Under the pieces are notes generated by a model, which was not told the DNA's origin, did no database searches, and worked only from the letters and a program-made list of their open reading frames with translations. From assembly GCA_023412975.1 (NCBI GenBank), contig JAEZRB010000344.1, positions 1 to 6,213 of the forward strand: DNA of 6,213 bases, in the 5' to 3' direction. Origin of the DNA: Bacteroidota bacterium. GTDB taxonomy: Bacteria; Bacteroidota; Bacteroidia; Chitinophagales; Chitinophagaceae. Position 1 is the stretch's first letter; every line of letters starts with the position of its first letter. Positions 1 through 5,931 of the stretch are shown piece after piece. The position numbers and the translations under genes were made by a program.

Positions 1-488
1 ACCATCAGCACGCCGACGATAATGATCAGTACTTTGAAAAAATCCTTGAAAAAAACGACAAGCTGGTTATCGGTGGTATCCGGGGTACGATCAGCCTTGG
101 TGTTCAGGATCAGAGCAACAAAATCAATTATTCTTAGTAAAAGCCGGATAAATGAAATGATCAGCACCAGTGAAGCGATGGTGTGTAGAAGTTCCTTTAA
201 GGTGAGCCGGTAAATATCTACATCCAGTTGCGTTGGGAAATTGAGTTTGTAGATAGAGACGATTGAGACAAATATAGCCAGGAATACTCCAAGTGGCCTG
301 GAGACCAGGTTGGTGAAAGATCTTTTATCGACATCCTTCCAGACTGCCCTGATAAAATGAAACAGGATGCCGGCAATATAATGAGCAACGTATTTTTTAA
401 CCAGGACTACAAACAAAATAATCCCGACTACAACCAGGTAACTCCTGATCGTATTGTCGAGCCAAACCTGGTCAAGGAACTGATCCAT
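1..488 (-). CDS. MscS-family mechanosensitive channel, N-terminal part (partial)
   Basis: This is the first 162 codons of a membrane protein whose remainder lies beyond the left edge. The ATG at 488-486 is the first possible start, since an in-frame TAA sits at 501-503. Hydrophobic segments are visible at about residues 16-30, 66-80 and 101-128, and a fourth begins near 150 and continues off the edge. The text around residues 140-162 (DNQLVVFFKDFFKVLIIIVG) resembles the stretch just before the pore helix of Bacteroidota small-conductance mechanosensitive channels, where DNQLV is followed by a membrane helix and the Gly/Ala-rich TM3. Such channels open under membrane tension to release solutes during hypo-osmotic shock. 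The pore helix and the cytoplasmic beta/alpha vestibule are not in view, so the family call rests on the N-terminal pattern only. It follows the beta-propeller gene by 49 bp and may be the last gene of the same transcript. Confidence 0.75.
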   Translation of the reverse strand, partial: MDQFLDQVWLDNTIRSYLVVVGIILFVVLVKKYVAHYIAGILFHFIRAVWKDVDKRSFTNLVSRPLGVFLAIFVSIVSIYKLNFPTQLDVDIYRLTLKELLHTIASLVLIISFIRLLLRIIDFVALILNTKADRTPDTTDNQLVVFFKDFFKVLIIIVGVLM

Positions 489-537
489 AGAAGAAAACGA
501 TTATGCCTCGAAATTATCAAATCCATTCAGCATTCGT

Positions 538-1350
538 TTAGTGAAAGCTATAAATTTCAATACGGTCTTTTTTCAGGGCATAAAGTCGGGCGGCGCTGAA
601 ATTGAAAGAAATGCTTTCGTGAAGGGCAGCAGGCAACACCCATTCATCTACACGGAAAGTTGTTATATCGTACCTGAACAGCTTATTACCGGAGGAACCA
701 AAAATATACTTTCCCGCGACCTTGAAATTCTGCCAGCCTGAAATCAGTATTTTATTTTTCAGCGCTCCATAATAATCGAAAACAAAAACAGCTTTGGCTG
801 AGTCGTACAGGTAAACTAATTGATCCTGGTCGAATATCTTCTGGGGGGATGGCGCTTCGCCGAATAATTGCCTGAAATCGGGTGTCTCCAACAGCAGCTT
901 ACCTTCCTCATCAATTTTTTTGAGTTTGTTATCTACCTCGTCATAGATCCAAACCTTGTTGTCGTATGACTGTCCAATTGCCCGTGCCTGGAAAATATTA
1001 GAGCGCCTGAGATCGATCGTATTGCGGATCGTCATAAGCCGGTCCAGCGCAACGACTGTGGCAAAATCGCTATAGTAAAGCAGGACTTTCAAAGGATTTG
1101 AAACGTCGATCAGGGATGCCTGGCCAAATTTCTTTACGTCGTTGAATATGGCTACTGAATCGCCGTTGGGATTTAACTTCTTCACCTGGTTGCTGCTGCT
1201 AAGCAGGTAAATATTGTCGAGGTTGTCAACGGTAAACGCAGCAATATCGCCCGTAATAACCTTTTCCAGCCGGAAAGTGGTTTCTGTTTGGGCGTGAACC
1301 GATCCAAGAGCAAACATTAGGACCAAAACTGTATATAATCGTTTTCCCAT
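538..1350 (-). CDS. Secreted beta-propeller-like protein of unknown function
   Basis: The 270-residue protein has a clear Sec signal peptide: MGKR, a hydrophobic core to about residue 16, and a likely signal peptidase I site after SVHA (20/21). There is no lipobox cysteine, so it should be released to the periplasm or outside. The mature part has weak repeats of the kind seen in NHL/WD-like propellers: a short strand with aromatic or aliphatic residues, a turn with Asp/Asn/Gly, then a second strand. Examples are DNLDNIYLL (43-51), DNKVWIYDEVDNKLKKID (130-147), QLVYLYDSAKAVFVFD (177-192), NKLFRYD (222-228) and RIEIYSF (263-269). No catalytic motif is visible. The ATG lies one base after the stop of the LpxH-like gene, which implies co-translation or at least co-transcription. 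It is probably a conserved hypothetical of this family of bacteria. Its function is unknown; a scaffold or binding role in the periplasm is only inference. Confidence 0.85.
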   Translation of the reverse strand: MGKRLYTVLVLMFALGSVHAQTETTFRLEKVITGDIAAFTVDNLDNIYLLSSSNQVKKLNPNGDSVAIFNDVKKFGQASLIDVSNPLKVLLYYSDFATVVALDRLMTIRNTIDLRRSNIFQARAIGQSYDNKVWIYDEVDNKLKKIDEEGKLLLETPDFRQLFGEAPSPQKIFDQDQLVYLYDSAKAVFVFDYYGALKNKILISGWQNFKVAGKYIFGSSGNKLFRYDITTFRVDEWVLPAALHESISFNFSAARLYALKKDRIEIYSFH

Positions 1351-1351
1351 T

Positions 1352-2125
1352 TTAATTCCGGATGATTTTTCCTTCCTGGCCTTTAAATGACTTTAATTCC
1401 AGTTGAGTGCCGTCAAAGACAGCATAGGTATAATAACGTATCCAATCGCCCAGGTTGATATACCGGCTATTACCAAGACGATAATCTATGGGCAAGTGTC
1501 TATGCCCAAACACAAAAAAGTCGATATTTCTTTTTTGCAACTCTTCCTTGCAGTAAATGATCAGCCATTCCTTTTCTTCGCCGAGAAAAACCTCCTCTGA
1601 AGCACCGGTCTGGGCACGGCTCCGGCGGCTCATATAGTTGGCAATACCCATCCCCACTACCGGTGGCAAAATGCCAAACAACCATTGGCAAACAGGGTTA
1701 CGGAATATTTTTTTCAGGCGCTTGTAGCCATGGTCGCCCGGGCCCAGTCCATCGCCGTGGCCAATGATAAATGTTTTGCCCCCCCGCACAAATTCTTTTG
1801 GTGCGAAATAAACAGGAATGTTCAATTCTTTTTGAAAATAATCCTTCATCCACATATCGTGGTTGCCGACAAAGAAATGAATGGGAATTCCCATATCGGT
1901 GAGTTCGGCAAGTTTACCGAGCAGTCTCACATAACCTTTTGGAACTACCTGCCGGTATTCATACCAGAAATCGAACATATCACCAACCAGGAAGATCTCG
2001 GAAGCATCATTTTTGATCGAGTCCAGGAACTCGACAACAGCTTTCTCCCTTTCCAGGCTACTTGCATGGTCAGGGGCTCCAAGATGAAAGTCGGAGAGAA
2101 AATAGATCTTTTTATTCAGGGTCAT
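1352..2125 (-). CDS. lpxH: UDP-2,3-diacylglucosamine hydrolase family (LpxH-like metallophosphoesterase)
   Basis: This is a 257-residue calcineurin-like phosphoesterase of the LpxH type. LpxH cleaves UDP-2,3-diacylglucosamine to lipid X (2,3-diacylglucosamine 1-phosphate) and UMP, the fourth step of lipid A synthesis, on the cytoplasmic face of the inner membrane. All metal-ligand motifs are present in order: SDFHLG (11-16; D12, H14), GDMFDFW (48-54; D49), GNHD (87-90; N88), GHGD (122-125; H123) and GHRH (207-210; H208, H210). The hydrophobic segment around 146-163 lies where LpxH has its lipid-binding helical insert. The length is close to that of E. coli LpxH (about 240). One difference is that position 89 is His, as in generic phosphoesterases, where E. 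coli LpxH has Arg (GNRD). A related hydrolase with another nucleotide-lipid substrate therefore remains possible. The ATG at 2125-2123 overlaps the stop of the upstream GGCT-like gene by 4 bp (ATGA), indicating translational coupling. Confidence 0.88.
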   Translation of the reverse strand: MTLNKKIYFLSDFHLGAPDHASSLEREKAVVEFLDSIKNDASEIFLVGDMFDFWYEYRQVVPKGYVRLLGKLAELTDMGIPIHFFVGNHDMWMKDYFQKELNIPVYFAPKEFVRGGKTFIIGHGDGLGPGDHGYKRLKKIFRNPVCQWLFGILPPVVGMGIANYMSRRSRAQTGASEEVFLGEEKEWLIIYCKEELQKRNIDFFVFGHRHLPIDYRLGNSRYINLGDWIRYYTYAVFDGTQLELKSFKGQEGKIIRN

Positions 2126-2544
2126 TTTTTCTTTAGATAATCCATTATATCTCCCGAACTGATAAAAGGTTTGCCGCTGAGATCACCATTGTACCAGTAA
2201 ACCCATGCAGGAACGATCGCATCATTTATATACACATCAGCAATTTCGCGGCGGTATAGGCGCTGTTCGCCCGATTCCACTACTACGCCCTCATAATCGT
2301 CGAGCTGACCGATGGCCCATGAAAATTCTCTCTCATTTTTTATGATGTATAATTCACCAGATATAAATGCATCATCGTGGGTGGGAGTAGCCGCGGGATA
2401 TTCGCCGAGATCGTATAACCGGCCTTTTACCTTTGCGTTGCCAAAAAAATTGAAATAGCGGCTAATATATTCGTAGGCGGGGTTATGAAATCCGCTGCGA
2501 AGTGTTCCATAGACGAATAGATAGTACGAGGCATGATTTGTCAT
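2122..2544 (-). CDS. Gamma-glutamylcyclotransferase-like (AIG2/GGCT fold) protein
   Basis: The 140-residue protein has the GGCT-like fold signature: FVYGTLR at 10-16, which forms the substrate-binding loop, and LDDYEG at 81-86. E85 there corresponds to the catalytic glutamate (E98 of human GGCT in a similar LDxxEG setting). Between them are GRLYDLGEYPA (41-51) and SGELYII (62-68), typical of the AIG2-like branch. Members release 5-oxoproline from gamma-glutamyl amino acids or amines, but for the bacterial small proteins of this branch the substrate is mostly unknown, so the reaction is inferred from the fold and the retained Glu. It is cytosolic, with no signal peptide or membrane segment. 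The start is ATG at 2544-2542, 30 bp after the LUD gene. Its stop overlaps the start of the LpxH-like gene. The pairing with a lipid A enzyme may be only operon convenience. Confidence 0.87.
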   Translation of the reverse strand: MTNHASYYLFVYGTLRSGFHNPAYEYISRYFNFFGNAKVKGRLYDLGEYPAATPTHDDAFISGELYIIKNEREFSWAIGQLDDYEGVVVESGEQRLYRREIADVYINDAIVPAWVYWYNGDLSGKPFISSGDIMDYLKKK

Positions 2545-2574
2545 ATGCTAAAAATACAACGGTTGGCAAAATAA

Positions 2575-3210
2575 TCAGGACTCCACCAGGAATAAATAAA
2601 CTTCCCGGGGTCCATGCACGCCTACAACCAGGGTTTTTTCAATGTCGGCAGTACGGCTGGGCCCTGTAGCAAAGGTGATCAGCGAAGGCAATGCGGGATG
2701 ATATTTATCCTTTACAAGCTGCAGCGCATCTTTGATATCATAAACCAACTGGCTGGAATAAGCGATACAAATATGAATAGGTGCATAAACACTGGTATTG
2801 CGGCCGCTTTTCTGCGCAGCGCTCATGACGATTGAACCCGTACGGGCCACCAGGCATTCGCATCCCGTAATCGAAACATCGCAATCAGCCAGTCCCTTCT
2901 TCACGATCCGATCGGCAAACTGCGAACCGGCTGTTTTTACCAGTTCATCTTCCACACAAAACACCTTTTGCCAATCCATTTTTTTTACAAGGCTGCTAAG
3001 CTGGAACGCAAGCTCCTGCTGGTTGATGCAAAAAATAAAACGCCCCTGTAACCTGGTAAACTGTTCGGCGAATTCAATTTCCTTTTCCTGCTGCTCAGGC
3101 TGGAATACTGAATCGTTTCCCTCGCTTTTAGGAAAAGGAAGAGGCGTTGAGTGACTCAACGCCTTTCTAATTCTCTTCAGTATATTTTCTTTTGCAGGTG
3201 AAACATTCAT
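2575..3210 (-). CDS. LUD-domain protein, LutC/YkgG family
   Basis: The 211-residue cytosolic protein is a stand-alone LUD domain like LutC, a subunit of the LutABC iron-sulfur L-lactate oxidation complex. Diagnostic stretches are the central GCECLVARTGSIVMS (116-130), IHICIAYSSQLVYDIKDAL (145-163) and the C-terminal TGPSRTADIEKTLVVGVHGP (182-201), which is strongly conserved in the family. The N-terminus (SPAKENILKRIRKAL, 4-18) matches the usual amphipathic start. No LutA or LutB gene (Fe-S partners) is visible in the window, so lactate use is not established. From memory, a LUD gene directly behind ftsH recurs in Bacteroidota, which argues for a conserved but undefined role. The ATG at 3210-3208 lies 41 bp after the ftsH stop. 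A strong inverted repeat falls inside codons 16-23. Confidence 0.9.
   Translation of the reverse strand: MNVSPAKENILKRIRKALSHSTPLPFPKSEGNDSVFQPEQQEKEIEFAEQFTRLQGRFIFCINQQELAFQLSSLVKKMDWQKVFCVEDELVKTAGSQFADRIVKKGLADCDVSITGCECLVARTGSIVMSAAQKSGRNTSVYAPIHICIAYSSQLVYDIKDALQLVKDKYHPALPSLITFATGPSRTADIEKTLVVGVHGPREVYLFLVES
3142..3164. repeat. Inverted repeat with 11-bp arms inside the LUD gene start
   Basis: The 11 bases AGGCGTTGAGT at 3142-3152 are repeated as a perfect reverse complement at 3154-3164 around a single central base (3153). The repeat covers codons 16-23 of the LUD gene. In the minus-strand transcript it would fold into a stem of about 10 bp with a 3-nt loop, followed by a pyrimidine-rich run (CTTCCTTTTCC). 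By simple base-four counting, such a long perfect repeat is not expected by chance in 6 kb. It could be an RNA hairpin that tunes expression or a two-fold protein site. No function is shown. Confidence 0.85.
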
Positions 3211-3251
3211 GAGTTCACAACTGTATTAAATCTATTGACATATTAAACCCT

Positions 3252-5327
3252 TTAAGGTAGGGCTTTCTTCGTCACGTCGCTATCATAGGGCGGCACACCT
3301 GCCGAGATTTCACCCTGTTCCGCGGGGATCACCTCATCGTCAACCAATGATTTTTTTTCTTCAAATGGCCGCTTGCCAATCAGGCTTTCTACATCGCTTT
3401 GGAACAATACTTCTTTATCCAGGAGCGCTTCAGCCAGAATCCTCACCTGCTCACGTTTCTCCATCAACAGGTTCTTTGTTCTTTCATAAGAGGTCTCGAT
3501 CAGGCTTCTGACTTCTTCATCAATCAATTTTGAAGTCTCTTCCGAGTAGGGTTTTGTAAAAGAAGTCTCCTGCTGAGGATCGTAAAAGCTTACATTACCG
3601 ACCTTATCGTTCATACCGTACACCGTAACCATAGCATAAGCTGTACGGGTGATTTGCTGCAGGTCGTTTTGAGCACCAGTGGAGATCTTTCCAAAGAATA
3701 TATCCTCGCTGGCTCTTCCACCCAGTGTCATACAGATCTGGTCTTTAAGCTGGTCGGTATTATACAGGTATTGTTCTTTCGGTGTGTACTGCGCATAACC
3801 CAGGGCTGCGGTGCCACGTGGTACAATAGTAACTTTCAACAGTGGATAAGCATGTTCAAGATACCATCCGCAGATCGCGTGACCGGCTTCGTGATAGGCG
3901 ATGATCTTTTTCTCTTCGGGAGAAATGATCTTATTTTTCTTTTCCAGACCACCAATCACCCTGTCAACCGCATCCTGGAAGTCCTGCATGTCGACCGCTT
4001 CTTTTCCTTTACGTGCGGCGATCAATGCGGCCTCATTACAAACGTTGGCAATATCAGCGCCGGCAAACCCAGGTGTTTGTTCTGCCAGTTTATGTACGTC
4101 CAGTTTCTCTGATATCTTGATAGGCTTCAGATGCACTTTGAAGATCGCCTCACGACCCTTTACATCTGGTTTATCAATCGATATCTGCCTGTCGAAACGA
4201 CCCGGACGAAGCAGGGCGGTATCCAGCACATCGGGGCGGTTGGTCGCCGCCAGCACAATGATACCCGCATCAGTTCCGAAACCATCCATTTCCACTAGTA
4301 ACTGGTTGAGGGTGCTTTCACGCTCGTCATTACTCATCATCACATTCTTTCCCCTTGCCCGGCCGATAGCATCGATCTCATCGATAAAAATTATACAGGG
4401 TGCTTTTTCCCTCGCTTGTTTAAACAGGTCACGAACACGGCTTGCGCCTACACCTACAAACATTTCAACAAAATCAGAACCGCTGAGGCTAAAAAAAGGC
4501 ACCTGCGCTTCGCCTGCCATCGCTTTTGCCAGCAGGGTCTTACCAGTACCCGGTGGGCCTACAAGCAATGCACCCTTTGGAATTTTACCACCAAGGGCTG
4601 TATATTTTTTTGGACTCTTCAGGAAGTCAACGATCTCCATCACTTCCACTTTAGCCTCGTCGAGACCGGCTACATCCGCGAATGTGATATTGACCTTTGT
4701 TCCTTTATCAAATAAAGTCGCTTTTGATTTTCCGATATTAAAGATGCCACCCGGACCGGCGCCACCACCGGCACCGCCACCCATTTTACGCATAAGCAGG
4801 ATCCAAAGTCCAACAAAAAGCAGGATCGGCAGTAAAAATGAAAGGGATTTGCTAAACCAGTCACTTTCTGTTTCAACAGTGCCAACGTCTTTTGTGATAT
4901 TATTGTCGGCAAGAAATTTCCGCATGTCATCTTTAAAAGAATCGCCGGAAACGATCTTAAAACTCATATGCGGCCCTTCGGGGTTGGCTTTCACCACACC
5001 CTTTTCGAGCTTGTCGGCATACTTTGGTAACGATCCTTTCTTTATATAAATTTTTACCAGGTTGCGATTGGATACAACAACGTATTTCTCTACATCACCA
5101 TCCTTCAGCATTTCCTGGAAATAGGATTGGTCTACCTGTGTTGTATTGGATGAAAATGGTCCGAAAAGTTGAAAACCGATCAGCACGGCGAAAATGATGG
5201 CGTAAATCCAATATATACTGAATTTGGGGCCTTTTCGTGGTGGTTGACCGTCTTCCCCGGGTGGGCGGTTGCCAAATCGGGGATTCGGGCTCTTTTCGTT
5301 TTTATTATAGGATGGTTCCTGCGGCAT
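3252..5327 (-). CDS. ftsH: ATP-dependent zinc metalloprotease FtsH
   Basis: This is a 691-residue membrane-anchored AAA+ protease that forms hexamers and degrades misassembled membrane proteins and regulatory cytosolic proteins. Residues 1-35 are a charged Pro/Asn/Gly-rich cytosolic tail. TM1 is at about 37-55, the periplasmic FtsH-extracellular region at about 57-158, and TM2 at about 162-179. A glycine-rich linker follows (183-194). The ATPase has Walker A GPPGTGKT (257-264), the pore motif FVG (290-292), Walker B IIFIDEID (312-319), and the second region of homology ending in RPGRFDR, with arginine fingers R377 and R380. The protease has the zinc motif HEAGH (479-483; H479, E480, H483), with the third ligand likely D555 in STGAQND. 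The C-terminus after about 655 is acidic and poorly conserved. All catalytic residues are intact. The ATG at 5327-5325 is the first start after an in-frame TAA. It lies 69 bp downstream of rsfS and heads the gene run toward the LUD gene. Confidence 0.98.
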   Translation of the reverse strand: MPQEPSYNKNEKSPNPRFGNRPPGEDGQPPRKGPKFSIYWIYAIIFAVLIGFQLFGPFSSNTTQVDQSYFQEMLKDGDVEKYVVVSNRNLVKIYIKKGSLPKYADKLEKGVVKANPEGPHMSFKIVSGDSFKDDMRKFLADNNITKDVGTVETESDWFSKSLSFLLPILLFVGLWILLMRKMGGGAGGGAGPGGIFNIGKSKATLFDKGTKVNITFADVAGLDEAKVEVMEIVDFLKSPKKYTALGGKIPKGALLVGPPGTGKTLLAKAMAGEAQVPFFSLSGSDFVEMFVGVGASRVRDLFKQAREKAPCIIFIDEIDAIGRARGKNVMMSNDERESTLNQLLVEMDGFGTDAGIIVLAATNRPDVLDTALLRPGRFDRQISIDKPDVKGREAIFKVHLKPIKISEKLDVHKLAEQTPGFAGADIANVCNEAALIAARKGKEAVDMQDFQDAVDRVIGGLEKKNKIISPEEKKIIAYHEAGHAICGWYLEHAYPLLKVTIVPRGTAALGYAQYTPKEQYLYNTDQLKDQICMTLGGRASEDIFFGKISTGAQNDLQQITRTAYAMVTVYGMNDKVGNVSFYDPQQETSFTKPYSEETSKLIDEEVRSLIETSYERTKNLLMEKREQVRILAEALLDKEVLFQSDVESLIGKRPFEEKKSLVDDEVIPAEQGEISAGVPPYDSDVTKKALP

Positions 5328-5381
5328 AATTATGTCTGTATTCCTGCTAATTAATAATTTTTATTAGAAAAAGTTCGATCT

Positions 5382-5400
5382 ATTTAACATTTAACATTAA
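5382..5400. repeat. Short tandem repeat across the rsfS stop codon
   Basis: The 7-base unit ATTTAAC occurs at 5382-5388 and 5389-5395, and a partial ATTAA copy (5396-5400) follows. The array overlaps the TAA stop of rsfS (5397-5399) and lies in the A/T-rich 69-bp spacer before ftsH. No promoter motif or hairpin could be assigned to the spacer. It may be slippage-derived sequence with no function. Confidence 0.6.
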
Positions 5401-5798
5401 TCGTATTTCAATACCGAGGCGTCGCTCCACATTTCTTCAAGTTTGTAGAATTTCCGGGTCTCCGGCAGCATCACATGTACCACAACATTCACATAATCCA
5501 CCAACACCCACTGCAAGGCTTTGTAACCTTCATGATGATATGGGTCTTCGTGGCAGATTTTCTTCACTTTTTCTTCCACATTGTCGGCGATGGCTTTGAT
5601 CTGTGGCTGGTTACCCGCTTCACATATGATAAAAAAGTCAGCGACGGCTTCGTTGATCTTACGCAGGTCAAGGCAGATCACATTCTCCCCCTTTTTTTCC
5701 TGGATAGCTGCAATAATTGTTTTGATAATCTTTGAACGTTGCGTTAACCGGGATGCACTTTTTACTTTACGCGTAGATAAAACAGCAAGTTGTTCCAA
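5397..5798 (-). CDS. rsfS: Ribosome silencing factor RsfS (Iojap/RsfA family)
   Basis: This 133-residue cytosolic protein is of the Iojap family. RsfS binds ribosomal protein uL14 on the large subunit and blocks joining of the subunits, which lowers translation under starvation. The conserved core is visible: DLRKINEAVADFFIICEAG (44-62), QIKAIADNVEE (66-76), and the C-terminal half with EGYKALQWVLVDYVNVVVHV (90-109) then RKFYKLEEMWSDA (115-127). An N-terminal extension of about 20 basic residues precedes the core, making it longer than the 105-residue E. coli protein. The start must be TTG at 5798-5796: the in-frame TAA upstream leaves no ATG or GTG between, and the only internal Met is at residue 110. 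No Shine-Dalgarno is visible upstream, only A/T-rich sequence. It is the first gene of the leftward run and diverges from birA. Confidence 0.94.
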   Translation of the reverse strand: MEQLAVLSTRKVKSASRLTQRSKIIKTIIAAIQEKKGENVICLDLRKINEAVADFFIICEAGNQPQIKAIADNVEEKVKKICHEDPYHHEGYKALQWVLVDYVNVVVHVMLPETRKFYKLEEMWSDASVLKYD

Positions 5799-5927
5799 TA
5801 ATGAATTCGTTTTTTAGTTTATCATATCATGTGTAGGCCGGGATAAGGTTTGTAAAAAGCAGATTTTATTCTAAACAATTCATCCTTAGCCTTAAACATA
5901 TTTACTTTGCCCAAAAATAGCAATTAA
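5799..5927. promoter_or_regulatory. Divergent intergenic region between rsfS and birA
   Basis: This 129-bp A/T-rich spacer lies between two genes read in opposite directions, so it must hold, or lead to, transcription start signals for both. No tRNA, terminator hairpin or open frame of note was seen. On the minus strand one exact match to the Bacteroidota -7 consensus TAnnTTTG occurs at 5912-5919. On the plus strand only a 7-of-8 match (TTACTTTG, 5902-5909) was found, without a matching upstream element. The position as promoter region is inferred from gene orientation. Confidence 0.6.
5912..5919 (-). promoter_or_regulatory. Candidate Bacteroidota -7 element for rsfS
   Basis: Read on the minus strand these bases are TATTTTTG, an exact fit to TAnnTTTG, the -7 box of the main sigma factor in Bacteroidota. 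The start of rsfS would lie about 110 bases downstream. The -33 TTG element expected 19-21 bases further up is missing (only GTT is found there). The motif is short and A/T-rich, so chance occurrence is quite possible. Confidence 0.25.
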
Positions 5928-5931
5928 TTGC
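5920..5931. repeat. 12-bp perfect palindrome over the birA start codon
   Basis: GCAATTAATTGC is its own reverse complement and includes the TTG start codon of birA (5928-5930). It abuts the candidate -7 box for rsfS. One or two such palindromes are expected by chance in 6 kb, so only the position makes it of interest as a possible operator. Confidence 0.3.

Noticed and set aside
501..533. A 10-codon ATG-to-TAA frame (MLNGFDNFEA) on the minus strand between the propeller and channel genes
   Set aside because: It is too short to support and has no ribosome binding site. I considered it as the tail of a frameshifted propeller gene, but that gene ends naturally in a final beta strand at residue 270.
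357..599. An 80-codon plus-strand frame spanning the gap between the channel and propeller genes
   Set aside because: Most of it is antisense to the start of the channel gene and the end of the propeller gene, both better supported. The translation has no recognised motif.
1685..2140. A 151-codon open frame on the plus strand opposite the LpxH-like gene
   Set aside because: It is antisense to a gene with all catalytic motifs, and its own translation shows no family pattern.
3211..3251. A possible promoter (TACAGTTG, near the -7 consensus) just before the LUD gene
   Set aside because: It has one mismatch to the consensus and no convincing -33 element, and it lies so close to the ATG that the transcript would be almost leaderless.
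4744..4785. G/C-rich repetitive stretch in ftsH
   Set aside because: It encodes the usual glycine-rich linker after TM2 of Bacteroidota FtsH, and the repetition follows from the glycine codons.
3901..5049. A 382-codon open frame on the plus strand opposite ftsH
   Set aside because: It lies wholly antisense to an intact, highly conserved ftsH. Its translation is rich in Ser, Pro and Ile with no recognisable domain, as expected of a shadow frame.
5328..5396. A promoter or terminator between rsfS and ftsH
   Set aside because: The spacer is A/T-rich, but no TAnnTTTG match on the minus strand and no stem with a U-run were found.
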